Assembly (NCBI RefSeq): GCF_000735695.2
Contig: NZ_JASZ02000008.1
Coordinates: 1-64,000 of the forward strand
Direction of reading: 5' to 3'
From: Kaistella haifensis DSM 19056
GTDB lineage: Bacteria > Bacteroidota > Bacteroidia > Flavobacteriales > Weeksellaceae
Length of the DNA: 64,000 bases
The notes under the pieces were generated by a model. It was not told the origin of the DNA and did no database searches. It saw nothing but the letters and a program-made list of their open reading frames with translations. The position numbers were made by a program, and so were the translations under genes. Below, one piece after another: positions 53,476 through 61,779 of this stretch (its first letter is position 1; each line of letters starts with the position of its first letter).

Positions 53476-53483
53476 TAGATTTG
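53476..53483 (+). promoter_or_regulatory. -7 box TAGATTTG for the ATP synthase cluster
   Basis: Exact consensus 16 bases before the first ATG of the cluster at 53500. Confidence 0.5.
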
Positions 53484-53499
53484 CAAAAATGTAAATAGG

Positions 53500-53778
53500 A
53501 TGTCCGACGAAAAATCCACCGAAGAGGAGTTCAGCAAAGAAGACCAAGAAAATTTCGAAAAGAATGGTTTGCGGCAGTATGGCGTCTATTCGGCGATTGT
53601 TTTTCAGATGCTCGCAACGATGGGACTCGCGTTTTGGGGTGGCAAAAAAATTAATGATCATTTCGAAATTGAACGAAATCTTTTGACTATTGCCATCGGG
53701 TTTTTGGGAATGGGACTTGCGTTTTATAATCTTCTTCATCAGCTAAAAAATATCCGTAATAATGAAAATAAAAAGTAA
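53500..53778 (+). CDS. AtpZ/AtpI family protein
   Basis: The 92-residue protein has an acidic N-terminus and two membrane segments (YGVYSAIVFQMLATMGLAFWGG and LLTIAIGFLGMGLAFYNLLHQL), the pattern of AtpZ/AtpI. These small proteins help assemble the c-ring and may conduct Mg or Ca ions. Position at the head of an ATP synthase operon supports this. Its last 17 bases overlap the next gene, so the two are translationally coupled. Confidence 0.87.
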   Translation: MSDEKSTEEEFSKEDQENFEKNGLRQYGVYSAIVFQMLATMGLAFWGGKKINDHFEIERNLLTIAIGFLGMGLAFYNLLHQLKNIRNNENKK

Positions 53779-54160
53779 TACCATATATGTGATTTTGTTT
53801 TTTTTAATGTTTGCCTTGCATTTTTTTATTTGGCAAAACTTAAATATTGGTTTTGAAACCACTTTTATTAAGTATTATTTGTTTCTTACCTTACTTTTTA
53901 TGATGGTAGTGACGGTGATTTCAATCATCAAAAAAATATATCCAAATTATGTGGGATTTGGATTTATGGGTTTGGTGATGTTTAAATTAATGCTGATGCT
54001 ATTGGTAATGAAAAAACTTAATTTAAATGAAGTTCCTAATTATAAGGTTCATTTCATCATTCCATATTTAATCGCTTTAGTGCTGGAAACATTGTACGCG
54101 GTAAAAATTATTCAGGATGGAGAGGTTTCCGAATCCTCGAAAGATGAAAAAAATCAGTAA
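53762..54160 (+). CDS. Small membrane protein in the ATP synthase operon (DUF6168-like)
   Basis: The 132-residue protein has four membrane segments (IYVILFFLMFALHFFIW, YYLFLTLLFMMVVTVISII, YVGFGFMGLVMFKLMLMLLVM, VHFIIPYLIALVLETLYAVKII) and a charged tail. It overlaps the AtpZ/I-like gene by 17 bases and precedes atpB. The four-helix layout and position resemble the AtpI role of other bacteria, so it may be the second assembly factor of the pair. The family label is from recalled similarity only. Confidence 0.7.
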   Translation: MKIKSNTIYVILFFLMFALHFFIWQNLNIGFETTFIKYYLFLTLLFMMVVTVISIIKKIYPNYVGFGFMGLVMFKLMLMLLVMKKLNLNEVPNYKVHFIIPYLIALVLETLYAVKIIQDGEVSESSKDEKNQ

Positions 54161-54191
54161 AAATTGATTTTTATATTATGATTATTTGTTC

Positions 54192-54199
54192 TATTTTTG
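54192..54199 (+). promoter_or_regulatory. -7 box TATTTTTG, internal promoter for atpB
   Basis: Exact consensus 25 bases before the atpB ATG, in the 64-base gap after the preceding gene. It would let atpB-atpG be expressed without the two small genes. Confidence 0.5.
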
Positions 54200-54224
54200 C
54201 AAAACTTTAAAATAAGATATAGCA

Positions 54225-55367
54225 ATGCTGAAAAGAGTAGTTCTTGTACTAGGTTTTTTATCGACATTTTCAACATCGTTTGCACAGCACGACGCTGTTG
54301 TAGTAAGCGAAACACCTGTTGCTACGGCTCCTGCACAGGCGACAGAAGTGCCTGCGGCGGTTACTGAAAAAGACAAAATTAAGAAAGAAAACAAGGACTT
54401 TATTAATCATCACCTTTTGGATGCGCACAGCTTCGATATCATGGTGACTAAAGAGGGAAAGCATATTGGTTTTCCGCTTCCTGTGATTTTTTATGATAAA
54501 GCTAATGGTTTTCATGCGATGATGAGTTCCGCTTTTCATCACGGTGAAGAAGTGGTAGAAAGTAAAGGTGGACACTACAAACTTTTCCACGAAAAAATCT
54601 ATAAAACCGATGCTTCAGGAACAATTAACCTAGATGCAGAGCACCATCCAACCAATGAAAAAGTCTTGGATCTATCCATTACTAAAAGTGTACTAATGAT
54701 TGTTTTGGTATCTTTATTAATGATTTTTATTTTTGGTGGAATTGCTAGAAGCTATAAAAATTCTTTAGTACCAAGTGGTGCTGGGAAACTCCTAGAACCA
54801 TTGATTCTTTTTATAAGAGACGATATTGCTAAACCAAACATCGGTCCGAAATACAAGAAATACATGGGTTATTTGCTCACTATTTTCTTCTTTATTTTGT
54901 TCTTGAATATTTTGGGATTGTTGCCATTTGGGATTAACGTAACTGGAAATATAGCAGTTACTGCGGCTTTAGCAATATTTACATTCTTTATTACACAATT
55001 TACGGCAAACAAAACATACTGGCAACACATTTTCTGGATGCCGGGATTGCCTTGGCCAATGAAAATTGTAATGATGCCAATTGAAATTATTGGAATGTTC
55101 ATTAAGCCATTCGCACTTTTGATACGTCTTTTTGCGAACATGACCGCGGGACACATTGTAATCATGTCACTTATCGCGATGATCTATGTTTTCAAAAATA
55201 TAATCGCGGGAGTAGCATTCCCTTTCTTAACATTTGTACTTTATCTTCTTGAAATATTAGTTGCTTTCTTGCAGGCATATATCTTCACCATGCTTTCTGC
55301 CGTATATTTCGGTATGGCAAACGAAGAACATGCGCATGAAGGCGAAGAAGGAGTAGCACATCATTAA
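54225..55367 (+). CDS. atpB: ATP synthase F0 subunit a, with signal peptide and periplasmic extension
   Basis: Subunit a forms the proton half-channels. The 380-residue protein is over 100 residues longer than E. coli AtpB. It begins with a signal-peptide-like segment (MLKRVVLVLGFLSTFSTSFAQ) and a periplasmic region of about 130 residues before the first core helix at about 145. The essential Arg is in LLIRLFANMTAGH. The tail NEEHAHEGEEGVAHH is His/Glu-rich. The extension is known from other Bacteroidota. The operon order atpB-E-F-H-A-G continues downstream. Confidence 0.95.
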   Translation: MLKRVVLVLGFLSTFSTSFAQHDAVVVSETPVATAPAQATEVPAAVTEKDKIKKENKDFINHHLLDAHSFDIMVTKEGKHIGFPLPVIFYDKANGFHAMMSSAFHHGEEVVESKGGHYKLFHEKIYKTDASGTINLDAEHHPTNEKVLDLSITKSVLMIVLVSLLMIFIFGGIARSYKNSLVPSGAGKLLEPLILFIRDDIAKPNIGPKYKKYMGYLLTIFFFILFLNILGLLPFGINVTGNIAVTAALAIFTFFITQFTANKTYWQHIFWMPGLPWPMKIVMMPIEIIGMFIKPFALLIRLFANMTAGHIVIMSLIAMIYVFKNIIAGVAFPFLTFVLYLLEILVAFLQAYIFTMLSAVYFGMANEEHAHEGEEGVAHH

Positions 55368-55391
55368 TAAAACCTTTTAAATTTTTATATT

Positions 55392-55580
55392 ATGGATCTT
55401 AAATTAGTAGGAGCAGGTTTAGTAGTAATCGGAGCAGGTCTTGGTATCGGTAAAATCGGTGCTGCGGCTCTTGAAGGTATGGCTAGACAACCAGAACAAG
55501 CTGGTAAACTTCAAACTGCAATGCTTATTGCTGCTGCACTTGTTGAAGGTCTTGCTTTTGCTGCACTTTTCGCAGTTTAA
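55392..55580 (+). CDS. atpE: ATP synthase F0 subunit c
   Basis: The 62-residue hairpin forms the rotor ring. Helix one has the glycine repeat GAGLGIG, the loop reads ARQPEQ (31-36) with the conserved Arg-Gln-Pro, and helix two has the ion-binding Glu52 in ALVEGLAFAALF. No Ser or Thr follows that Glu, so proton rather than sodium coupling is likely. At 62 residues it is at the short end for the family. A terminator-like hairpin follows in the gap before atpF. Confidence 0.96.
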   Translation: MDLKLVGAGLVVIGAGLGIGKIGAAALEGMARQPEQAGKLQTAMLIAAALVEGLAFAALFAV

Positions 55581-55604
55581 TCAAGCTATTCAGCCACCAA
55601 AAAT

Positions 55605-55641
55605 CATCTGCCGGGAACGGTTGGTTACGGCAGATGTTTTT
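55605..55641 (+). terminator. Hairpin with T run between atpE and atpF
   Basis: CATCTGCCG (55605-55613) and CGGCAGATG (55628-55636) form a perfect 9-bp stem followed by TTTTT. It has every mark of an intrinsic terminator but lies inside the operon, just after the gene for the multi-copy c subunit. It could act by partial termination or as a 3'-end stabiliser. Confidence 0.7.
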
Positions 55642-55684
55642 CTAAAAAAAACAAAATCAATTACAATATATATCATAACTCATT

Positions 55685-56182
55685 ATGGGATTATTAGAAA
55701 ATTTTTCATCAGGTTTATTCATCATACAATCCGTGGTTTTTATCATTCTGTTATTGGTACTAAGAAAATTCGCATGGAAACCAATTATGGATGCTTTGAA
55801 TGAAAGAGAAGTAACAATTGTTGATTCTCTTAATCAAGCTAAATTGGCAAGACAGGAAGTGCAGAATTTGAAGGCTGAAAACGAAAACATTATCCGTGAA
55901 GCTAAAATTGAGCGCGACAATATCTTGAAAGAAGCAAGAGAAATCAAAGAAAGAATTGTAGGTGATGCCAAGAATGTTGCTCAAACCGAAGCTGATAAAA
56001 TTATCGAGCAGGCAAGACAATCAATCCAAGCAGAGAAAACTGCGGCAATGGCAGATATTAAAAACCAAATCGGTGCTCTTTCCGTAACCATCGCTGAGTC
56101 TATCCTGAAGCAAAAATTAGATAACGACGGTGCTCAAAACGCTTTGGTAGAAAACATTCTTAACAAATCTAATTTGAACTAA
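55685..56182 (+). CDS. atpF: ATP synthase F0 subunit b
   Basis: The peripheral stalk subunit: 165 residues with one membrane helix (SGLFIIQSVVFIILLLVLRKFAW) followed by RKFAWKPIMDALNERE and a long charged coiled coil (residues 40-130). Length is normal for a bacterial b subunit. The gene is separated from atpE by 104 bases containing the hairpin, and from atpH by one base. Confidence 0.95.
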   Translation: MGLLENFSSGLFIIQSVVFIILLLVLRKFAWKPIMDALNEREVTIVDSLNQAKLARQEVQNLKAENENIIREAKIERDNILKEAREIKERIVGDAKNVAQTEADKIIEQARQSIQAEKTAAMADIKNQIGALSVTIAESILKQKLDNDGAQNALVENILNKSNLN

Positions 56183-56183
56183 A

Positions 56184-56723
56184 ATGCTTACAAGTAAAGT
56201 AGCAAAAAGATACGCACAAGGATTGCTTAATTTTACCCAAGAAACAGCTCAAACTGATGCTGTTTTCGGGGAAATGGGCGATATTGTGAAAACGATTAAA
56301 AAATCAAAAGAACTACAGAATTTTTTTGATTCTCCGATTATTGATAGTAAGAAAAAAGCAAACATAGCTTTAGAAGTTTTCAAGAACTTTTCTCCTGTTA
56401 CCAAAAGTTTTCTTCAGTTGATCATTAAACAAGGTCGTGAAAGTCAATTGCAAAACATCGCTCAAGAATTCATCAATAAAGTGGAGGATATGAAAGGTGT
56501 TCAGCGAATTACTTTAACTTCCGCCGCACAGTTGTCTGATGAAAATATTAGCAACATCTTGAAATCATCAGATTTGGTAAATCATAACCAGACTTTCGAT
56601 GTAAAATCGATCATCAACCCAAATCTTTTAGGAGGATATATCTTGAGAGTTGGCGATCAGCAAATAGATCAATCAGTGAAATCTAAACTGAGTAAGTTAA
56701 AAAAAGAATTTCAATTAAATTAA
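56184..56723 (+). CDS. atpH: ATP synthase F1 subunit delta
   Basis: The 179-residue subunit links the peripheral stalk to the catalytic head. SKVAKRYAQGLLNFTQE at the start and the C-terminal NPNLLGGYILRVGDQQIDQSV are the two family landmarks. Size is normal. The ATG begins one base after the atpF stop, so translation is probably coupled, and atpA follows after 17 bases. Confidence 0.95.
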   Translation: MLTSKVAKRYAQGLLNFTQETAQTDAVFGEMGDIVKTIKKSKELQNFFDSPIIDSKKKANIALEVFKNFSPVTKSFLQLIIKQGRESQLQNIAQEFINKVEDMKGVQRITLTSAAQLSDENISNILKSSDLVNHNQTFDVKSIINPNLLGGYILRVGDQQIDQSVKSKLSKLKKEFQLN

Positions 56724-56740
56724 GATAAAACAACCATAAA

Positions 56741-58318
56741 ATGGCAGAAATAAATCCGGCAGAAGTATCTGCAATTCTTAAACAGCAGCTAGCAAACTTC
56801 GATACACAATCGAATGTGGAAGAAGTAGGAACTGTATTGTCCATCGGTGATGGTATCGCTTTGGTATACGGTTTAGAAAATGTTCAGTACGGTGAATTGG
56901 TGAAGTTTGAAAGCGGTATTGAAGGTATCGTATTGAACCTTGCAGAAGACAACGTAGGTGTTGCACTTCTTGGTGAATCTAAATTAGTAAAAGAAGGTGA
57001 TACCGTAAACAGAACCAAAAGAATTTCATCAATCAAAGTTGGTGAAGGGATGTTGGGTAGAGTAGTTGATACCCTTGGAAACCCAATCGATGGAAAAGGA
57101 CCTATCGCTGGTGACTTATTCGAAATGCCATTGGAAAGAAAAGCTCCTGGAGTTATTTTCCGTCAACCGGTTACCGAGCCACTTCAAACGGGTATCGTAG
57201 CAATTGATTCCATGATTCCTGTAGGAAGAGGGCAAAGAGAGTTGATCATTGGTGACCGTCAAACAGGTAAAACTACTGTGGCAATCGATACAATTCTTAA
57301 CCAAAAAGAGTTTTATGATGCAGGACAGCCAGTATATTGTATTTATGTTGCAGTAGGACAAAAAGCTTCTACCGTAGCACAAATCGTAAAAACTTTAGAA
57401 GATAAAGGTGCATCAGCTTATACCGTAGTAGTTGCAGCAAACGCTTCTGACCCAACTCCAATGCAAGTTTACGCGCCTATGGCGGGAGCTTCAATCGGAG
57501 AATTTTTCCGTGATACTGGTAGACCAGCTTTGATCATTTATGATGATTTATCTAAACAGGCGGTAGCATATCGTGAGCTTTCTCTATTGTTGAGAAGACC
57601 TCCGGGCCGTGAAGCTTATCCAGGGGACGTTTTCTACCTTCACTCCAGATTATTGGAAAGAGCTGCAAAAGTAATTGCTGATGATACTATTGCTGCTCAA
57701 ATGAACGATTTACCTGAATCTTTGAAACCAATTGTAAAAGGTGGTGGCTCTTTAACTGCACTTCCGATTATTGAAACTCAAGCTGGTGACGTTTCTGCAT
57801 ATATCCCAACCAACGTAATTTCAATTACTGATGGACAGATTTTCTTGGAGTCTGATTTATTCAACTCTGGTGTTCGTCCGGCAATCAACGTAGGTATTTC
57901 TGTATCGCGTGTAGGGGGTAATGCTCAGATTAAATCAATGAAAAAAGTTTCTGGTACTTTAAAATTAGATCAAGCTCAGTACAAAGAATTGGAAGCTTTT
58001 GCTAAATTCGGTTCAGATCTTGACGCTTCAACTCTTGGGGTAATTTCTAAAGGTGAAAGAAACGTGGAAATCTTGAAACAACCGGTTAATTCACCACTTC
58101 CTGTAGATTCTCAGGTAGCAATGATTTATGCAGGTACTGAAAACTTGTTGAGAAATGTTCCGATCAATAAAGTAAGAGAATTCCAAAAAGAATATGTAGA
58201 ATTCTTGAGATTTAAACATCCTGATACCATGGCTGCTATTAAAGCTGGAAAAATTGATGACAACATTACAGGAGTTTTGAAGCAAGCTGCTACAGAACTG
58301 GCTTCTAAATACAACTAA
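56741..58318 (+). CDS. atpA: ATP synthase F1 subunit alpha
   Basis: The 525-residue non-catalytic subunit of the F1 hexamer. Walker A is GDRQTGKT near residue 171, and [31 protein letters not shown] and the signature [17 protein letters not shown] are seen. It lies in the expected place between atpH and atpG. The beta and epsilon genes (atpD, atpC) are not downstream, as the operon ends after atpG. Confidence 0.97.
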   Translation: MAEINPAEVSAILKQQLANFDTQSNVEEVGTVLSIGDGIALVYGLENVQYGELVKFESGIEGIVLNLAEDNVGVALLGESKLVKEGDTVNRTKRISSIKVGEGMLGRVVDTLGNPIDGKGPIAGDLFEMPLERKAPGVIFRQPVTEPLQTGIVAIDSMIPVGRGQRELIIGDRQTGKTTVAIDTILNQKEFYDAGQPVYCIYVAVGQKASTVAQIVKTLEDKGASAYTVVVAANASDPTPMQVYAPMAGASIGEFFRDTGRPALIIYDDLSKQAVAYRELSLLLRRPPGREAYPGDVFYLHSRLLERAAKVIADDTIAAQMNDLPESLKPIVKGGGSLTALPIIETQAGDVSAYIPTNVISITDGQIFLESDLFNSGVRPAINVGISVSRVGGNAQIKSMKKVSGTLKLDQAQYKELEAFAKFGSDLDASTLGVISKGERNVEILKQPVNSPLPVDSQVAMIYAGTENLLRNVPINKVREFQKEYVEFLRFKHPDTMAAIKAGKIDDNITGVLKQAATELASKYN

Positions 58319-58387
58319 AATTAATTCAATATTCAATATTCGGAATGTATTTTCTGAATATTGAATTTTAAATTTTCAACCCATAGA

Positions 58388-59245
58388 ATGGCAAACTTAA
58401 AGGAAATACGAGGAAGAATTACTTCAATCTCTTCGACAATGCAAATTACCAGTGCAATGAAAATGGTTTCGGCTGCGAAACTAAAAAAAGCAACGGATGC
58501 TATTGTCATGCTGAGACCTTACTCTGAAAAATTGCAGGAAATTATTGAAAATGTAAGTTCCACTACCGATCTTGAAGGGGTTTCTACTTTCACTGCTGAA
58601 AGAGAAGTGAAAAAAGTTCTTTATATTGTAGTTACTTCAAACAAAGGGCTTGCCGGAGCTTTCAATTCTTCGGTGATCAAAGAGCTTAATCATGTGATTG
58701 GAAACACCCAACACGAGGTAGAAATTCTGTCCGTAGGGAAAAAAGTATTTGACGCTGTTAGAAGAACCCGAAAAGTGTACGATAATCAAAGTGCGATTTT
58801 CGACGGAATGAGCTTTCAGGTGGTTTCCAATTTTATGGAAAACGTAATGAAAGATTATAAAGAAGAAAAATTCGATAAAGTTTTTGTGATTTATAATAAA
58901 TTCATCAACGCAGCTACCCAGGAAGTTCATACAGAGCAGGTTTTACCAATAGCAATGGCTGAGAAAGAAGAAAGCGCAAATACCGATTACATTTTCGAAC
59001 CAAATGCGGCAGAAATCTTAAATGTTTTGATTCCTAAATCCATCAAAACGCAGGTTTATAAAGCAATTCTCGATTCTATCGCTTCCGAACACGGAGCTAG
59101 AATGACCGCAATGCACAAAGCAACTGACAACGCACAAGCCTTGAAAAATGATCTGGTAATTTTCTACAACAAAGCGCGACAAGCAGCAATTACCAACGAA
59201 ATTTTGGAAATTGTATCCGGCGCGGAAGCCTTGAAAAATTCCTAA
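58388..59245 (+). CDS. atpG: ATP synthase F1 subunit gamma
   Basis: The central rotor shaft. I start at the ATG of 58388 (MANLKEIRGRI, 285 residues), which matches the family start; a longer frame from 58361 adds nine unlikely residues. TMQITSAMKMVSAAKLKKA near the N-terminus and the C-terminal ASEHGARMTAMHKATDNA and NKARQAAITNEILEIVSGAEAL are hallmark helices. A strong terminator follows, so the operon ends here without atpD and atpC. Confidence 0.96.
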   Translation: MANLKEIRGRITSISSTMQITSAMKMVSAAKLKKATDAIVMLRPYSEKLQEIIENVSSTTDLEGVSTFTAEREVKKVLYIVVTSNKGLAGAFNSSVIKELNHVIGNTQHEVEILSVGKKVFDAVRRTRKVYDNQSAIFDGMSFQVVSNFMENVMKDYKEEKFDKVFVIYNKFINAATQEVHTEQVLPIAMAEKEESANTDYIFEPNAAEILNVLIPKSIKTQVYKAILDSIASEHGARMTAMHKATDNAQALKNDLVIFYNKARQAAITNEILEIVSGAEALKNS

Positions 59246-59274
59246 GAAAAATTCTTTTTTTAAGATTATAAATG

Positions 59275-59303
59275 AAGCATCGAAACATTCGGTGCTTTTT
59301 TTT
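59275..59303 (+). terminator. ATP synthase operon terminator
   Basis: AAGCATCGAA pairs with TTCGGTGCTT (one G-U pair) around ACA, followed by a long T run. Confidence 0.8.
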
Positions 59304-59350
59304 ATATTTTAGTCAACGATTTTCGGATTACTTAATTATTTAATTTTGTA

Positions 59351-59358
59351 TATCTTTG
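59351..59358 (+). promoter_or_regulatory. -7 box TATCTTTG for the CorC-like gene
   Basis: Exact consensus 25 bases before the ATG at 59384. Confidence 0.5.
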
Positions 59359-59383
59359 CATCAAATATTTTTTAAAAATTTAA

Positions 59384-60742
59384 ATGGACTCAGACGTCGT
59401 CAAGCTTTTCTTAGCATTATTCTTAGTATTACTCAATGGTTTTTTCGTAGCCGCAGAATTTTCTATCGTTAAAGTTCGTTACTCCCAAATTCAGCTCAAA
59501 GCCGCCGAAGGCAACTCTATGGCAAAACAGGCGGAACATATCATCAAACATCTTGATGAATACCTTTCTGCCACTCAGCTCGGGATTACACTTGCTTCAT
59601 TGGCATTAGGTTGGGTCGGCGAAAGTGCGATGCACCATATCATCGAGAAGATTTTCCATTATTTCAATTTTGAAATTGCACAAGTATCGATTACTACCAT
59701 TTCTTTGGTTTTAAGTTTCCTTTTGATTACCGTGATGCATATTGTTTTCGGGGAATTAATTCCGAAATCCATTGCAATTCGAAAGTCCGAAGCCACAACA
59801 ATGGCAATCGCAATGCCCTTGCGCGTTTTCTATACGATATTCAAACCTTTTATTTGGTCCATGAATCAAATGTCAAACGGCGTTTTACGTTTGATGAAAA
59901 TTCATCCCGCGTCGGAACATGAGATTCATTCCACTGAAGAGTTGCAACTTTTGGTAAAGCAATCCGCAGATTCTGGTGAAATTGAAGAAGAAAATTACGA
60001 AATCATCAAAAATGCTTTCGATTTTACCGATCATTCTGCGAAGCAGATTATGGTTCCACGACAGAATATTTCTTCAATTGATATCGAAGAACCTGTAGAA
60101 GAAATTATAACGAAGATCATGGATGGAGGTTATTCACGGCTTCCAGTTTACAAAAATTCAATCGATAATATTATCGGAATTTTTTATGCAAAGGAAATTA
60201 TCCGAGAATATGTGAAAAGAAAAGGTCAAATTACCCATGAAGATTTGGAAAAACTCATGCGCGAACCGTTCTTCGTTGTTGGCAGCAAGAAAATTTCGGA
60301 TCTATTGAAAGTTTTCCAGCAGAAAAAGCAACACTTGGCAGTCGTAATCGATGAATTTGGCGGAACGGAAGGAATCATAACTCTGGAGGATATTTTGGAG
60401 GAATTGGTTGGCGAAATTCAAGATGAAGAAGATGACGAAGAGAAAATCGTAGACAAAGTTGGAGAAAATGTTTATTGGGTTCAGGCAACTCAGCCGTTAG
60501 ATGAAATTAATGAGCATTTACCAAAGAAATTCCCGCTTTCCGAAGACGGCGAATACAACACATTGGCTGGTTATATTCTGCATGAATTGCAAGACATTCC
60601 GGAAGAAAACCAGGAGTTCAACATTAATGATTATCATGTGAAAATCCTGAAAATGCAGAATAAGAGTGTCGATTTGGTTGAATTGGTTTACGAAGAACCG
60701 AATGTTATCGATGTTTTGACCGAAGAAATCAGTGAAATTTAA
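59384..60742 (+). CDS. Hemolysin/CorC-family membrane protein (CNNM-CBS)
   Basis: The 452-residue protein has an N-terminal CNNM (DUF21) membrane domain of about 190 residues (FLVLLNGFFVAAEFSIVKVR, ATQLGITLASLALGWVGE). Then come a CBS pair (MVPRQNISSIDIEE, YSRLPVYKNSIDNIIGIFYAKE) and a C-terminal transporter-associated CorC_HlyC domain (VYWVQATQPLDEINEHLP). Such proteins are linked to Mg or Co efflux or to acting as regulators of it; the older hemolysin label has little meaning. It has its own promoter, and clpS follows after 18 bases. Confidence 0.92.
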   Translation: MDSDVVKLFLALFLVLLNGFFVAAEFSIVKVRYSQIQLKAAEGNSMAKQAEHIIKHLDEYLSATQLGITLASLALGWVGESAMHHIIEKIFHYFNFEIAQVSITTISLVLSFLLITVMHIVFGELIPKSIAIRKSEATTMAIAMPLRVFYTIFKPFIWSMNQMSNGVLRLMKIHPASEHEIHSTEELQLLVKQSADSGEIEEENYEIIKNAFDFTDHSAKQIMVPRQNISSIDIEEPVEEIITKIMDGGYSRLPVYKNSIDNIIGIFYAKEIIREYVKRKGQITHEDLEKLMREPFFVVGSKKISDLLKVFQQKKQHLAVVIDEFGGTEGIITLEDILEELVGEIQDEEDDEEKIVDKVGENVYWVQATQPLDEINEHLPKKFPLSEDGEYNTLAGYILHELQDIPEENQEFNINDYHVKILKMQNKSVDLVELVYEEPNVIDVLTEEISEI

Positions 60743-60760
60743 TTTAAAATTTAATCTTTG

Positions 60761-61078
60761 ATGATTTTTTTTAATAGCGTTCCTGGCTTTGTAAAGGATT
60801 ACGAAAAACCACAGCGTGAATACGAAGAAGATGTTGCGCTGATGGAAGATGAAGACGAAGTTTACAAATTGGTGCTTTGGAACGATGATGTCAATACTTT
60901 TGATTATGTAATTGAATGCCTGATAGAAATTTGCGGACACACCTTGGAACAAGCCGAACAATGCACCATATTGGTTCATTACAAAGGAAAATGTACCGTG
61001 AAAACAGGAAGCTTGGAACTCCTGAAGCCAATGCATGAAAAATTAATTTCCCGAAGTTTAACTTCAGAAATCGTATAA
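60761..61078 (+). CDS. clpS: ATP-dependent Clp protease adaptor ClpS
   Basis: ClpS delivers N-end-rule substrates to ClpAP. The ATG at 60761 gives 105 residues; a TTG one codon earlier is also in frame but less likely. The core begins VYKLVLWNDDVNTFDYVIE, where the Asn-Asp pair binds the N-terminal residue of substrates, and continues with EQAEQCTILVHYKGKCTVKTG. The N-terminal 30 residues are acidic, as in other Bacteroidota ClpS. It lies 18 bases after the CorC-like gene and has a terminator of its own. Confidence 0.92.
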   Translation: MIFFNSVPGFVKDYEKPQREYEEDVALMEDEDEVYKLVLWNDDVNTFDYVIECLIEICGHTLEQAEQCTILVHYKGKCTVKTGSLELLKPMHEKLISRSLTSEIV

Positions 61079-61080
61079 CC

Positions 61081-61108
61081 AAAGTTTCGTCTCCGAAACT
61101 TTTCTTTT
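61081..61108 (+). terminator. clpS terminator
   Basis: AAAGTTTCG and CGAAACTTT form a perfect 9-bp stem around TCTC, followed by TTCTTTT. The stem starts two bases after the clpS stop. Confidence 0.75.
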
Positions 61109-61118
61109 ATAACAAAAT

Positions 61119-61775
61119 ATGAGTTCAGTACTTTTAATCGTGATTGTCGTAACTGCTATTATCAGTTTTATTGCTTTCAATAATCAAAATATTTTCGAGA
61201 AATATAAATTTAACGTCGGTGCAATTCTGAGAAACAAAGAATACATCAGGTTGCTTTCCGCCGGTTTTTTGCATGGCGATTTGATGCACTTGTTGTTCAA
61301 TATGATGACATTGTATTTCTTTGGACCTATTGTTAATCAAGCCTTTGGAGATTTTGGGTTTTTGATGATTTATTTCGGATCTATCCTCCTTGGAAACTTA
61401 TTTTCCTTGTATTTGTATAAAAACCAGTCTTGGTATTCCGCAATTGGGGCGAGTGGTGGTGTTTCCGGGATTTTGTTTGCATCTATCGCGATGATTCCGG
61501 ATTTGCCAATTTATTTTTTCTTCATTCCAATTCCGATACCGGGTTATATTTTTGGATTTCTTTACTTCGCCTATTCTGTTTACAGCATGCTAAATCCCCG
61601 CCAACAAGATAATATCGGACATGCTGCGCATTTGGGAGGTGCATTTTTTGGTTTGATTTATGCAGTGGCATTACAGCCGGAACGAGCTATTGAAAACTCA
61701 CTTTTCCTCGGAATTATGTCGATTCCTTTGATTTATATGGCGTTTCATGTTTTTGTGAAAAAGAGAATTGGATAA
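61119..61775 (+). CDS. Rhomboid family intramembrane serine protease
   Basis: A 218-residue six-helix protein that cleaves membrane proteins within the bilayer. The nucleophile S112 is in GASGGVSGI (residues 110-118), and the catalytic His171 is in NIGHAAHLGGAFFG. The oxyanion-side segment LHGDLMHLLFNMMTLYFFGP near 51-70 is also typical (His and Asn). No ankyrin or zinc domain is attached. Ten bases separate the gene from the clpS terminator, so its promoter is unclear. Confidence 0.92.
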   Translation: MSSVLLIVIVVTAIISFIAFNNQNIFEKYKFNVGAILRNKEYIRLLSAGFLHGDLMHLLFNMMTLYFFGPIVNQAFGDFGFLMIYFGSILLGNLFSLYLYKNQSWYSAIGASGGVSGILFASIAMIPDLPIYFFFIPIPIPGYIFGFLYFAYSVYSMLNPRQQDNIGHAAHLGGAFFGLIYAVALQPERAIENSLFLGIMSIPLIYMAFHVFVKKRIG

Positions 61776-61779
61776 ATTC

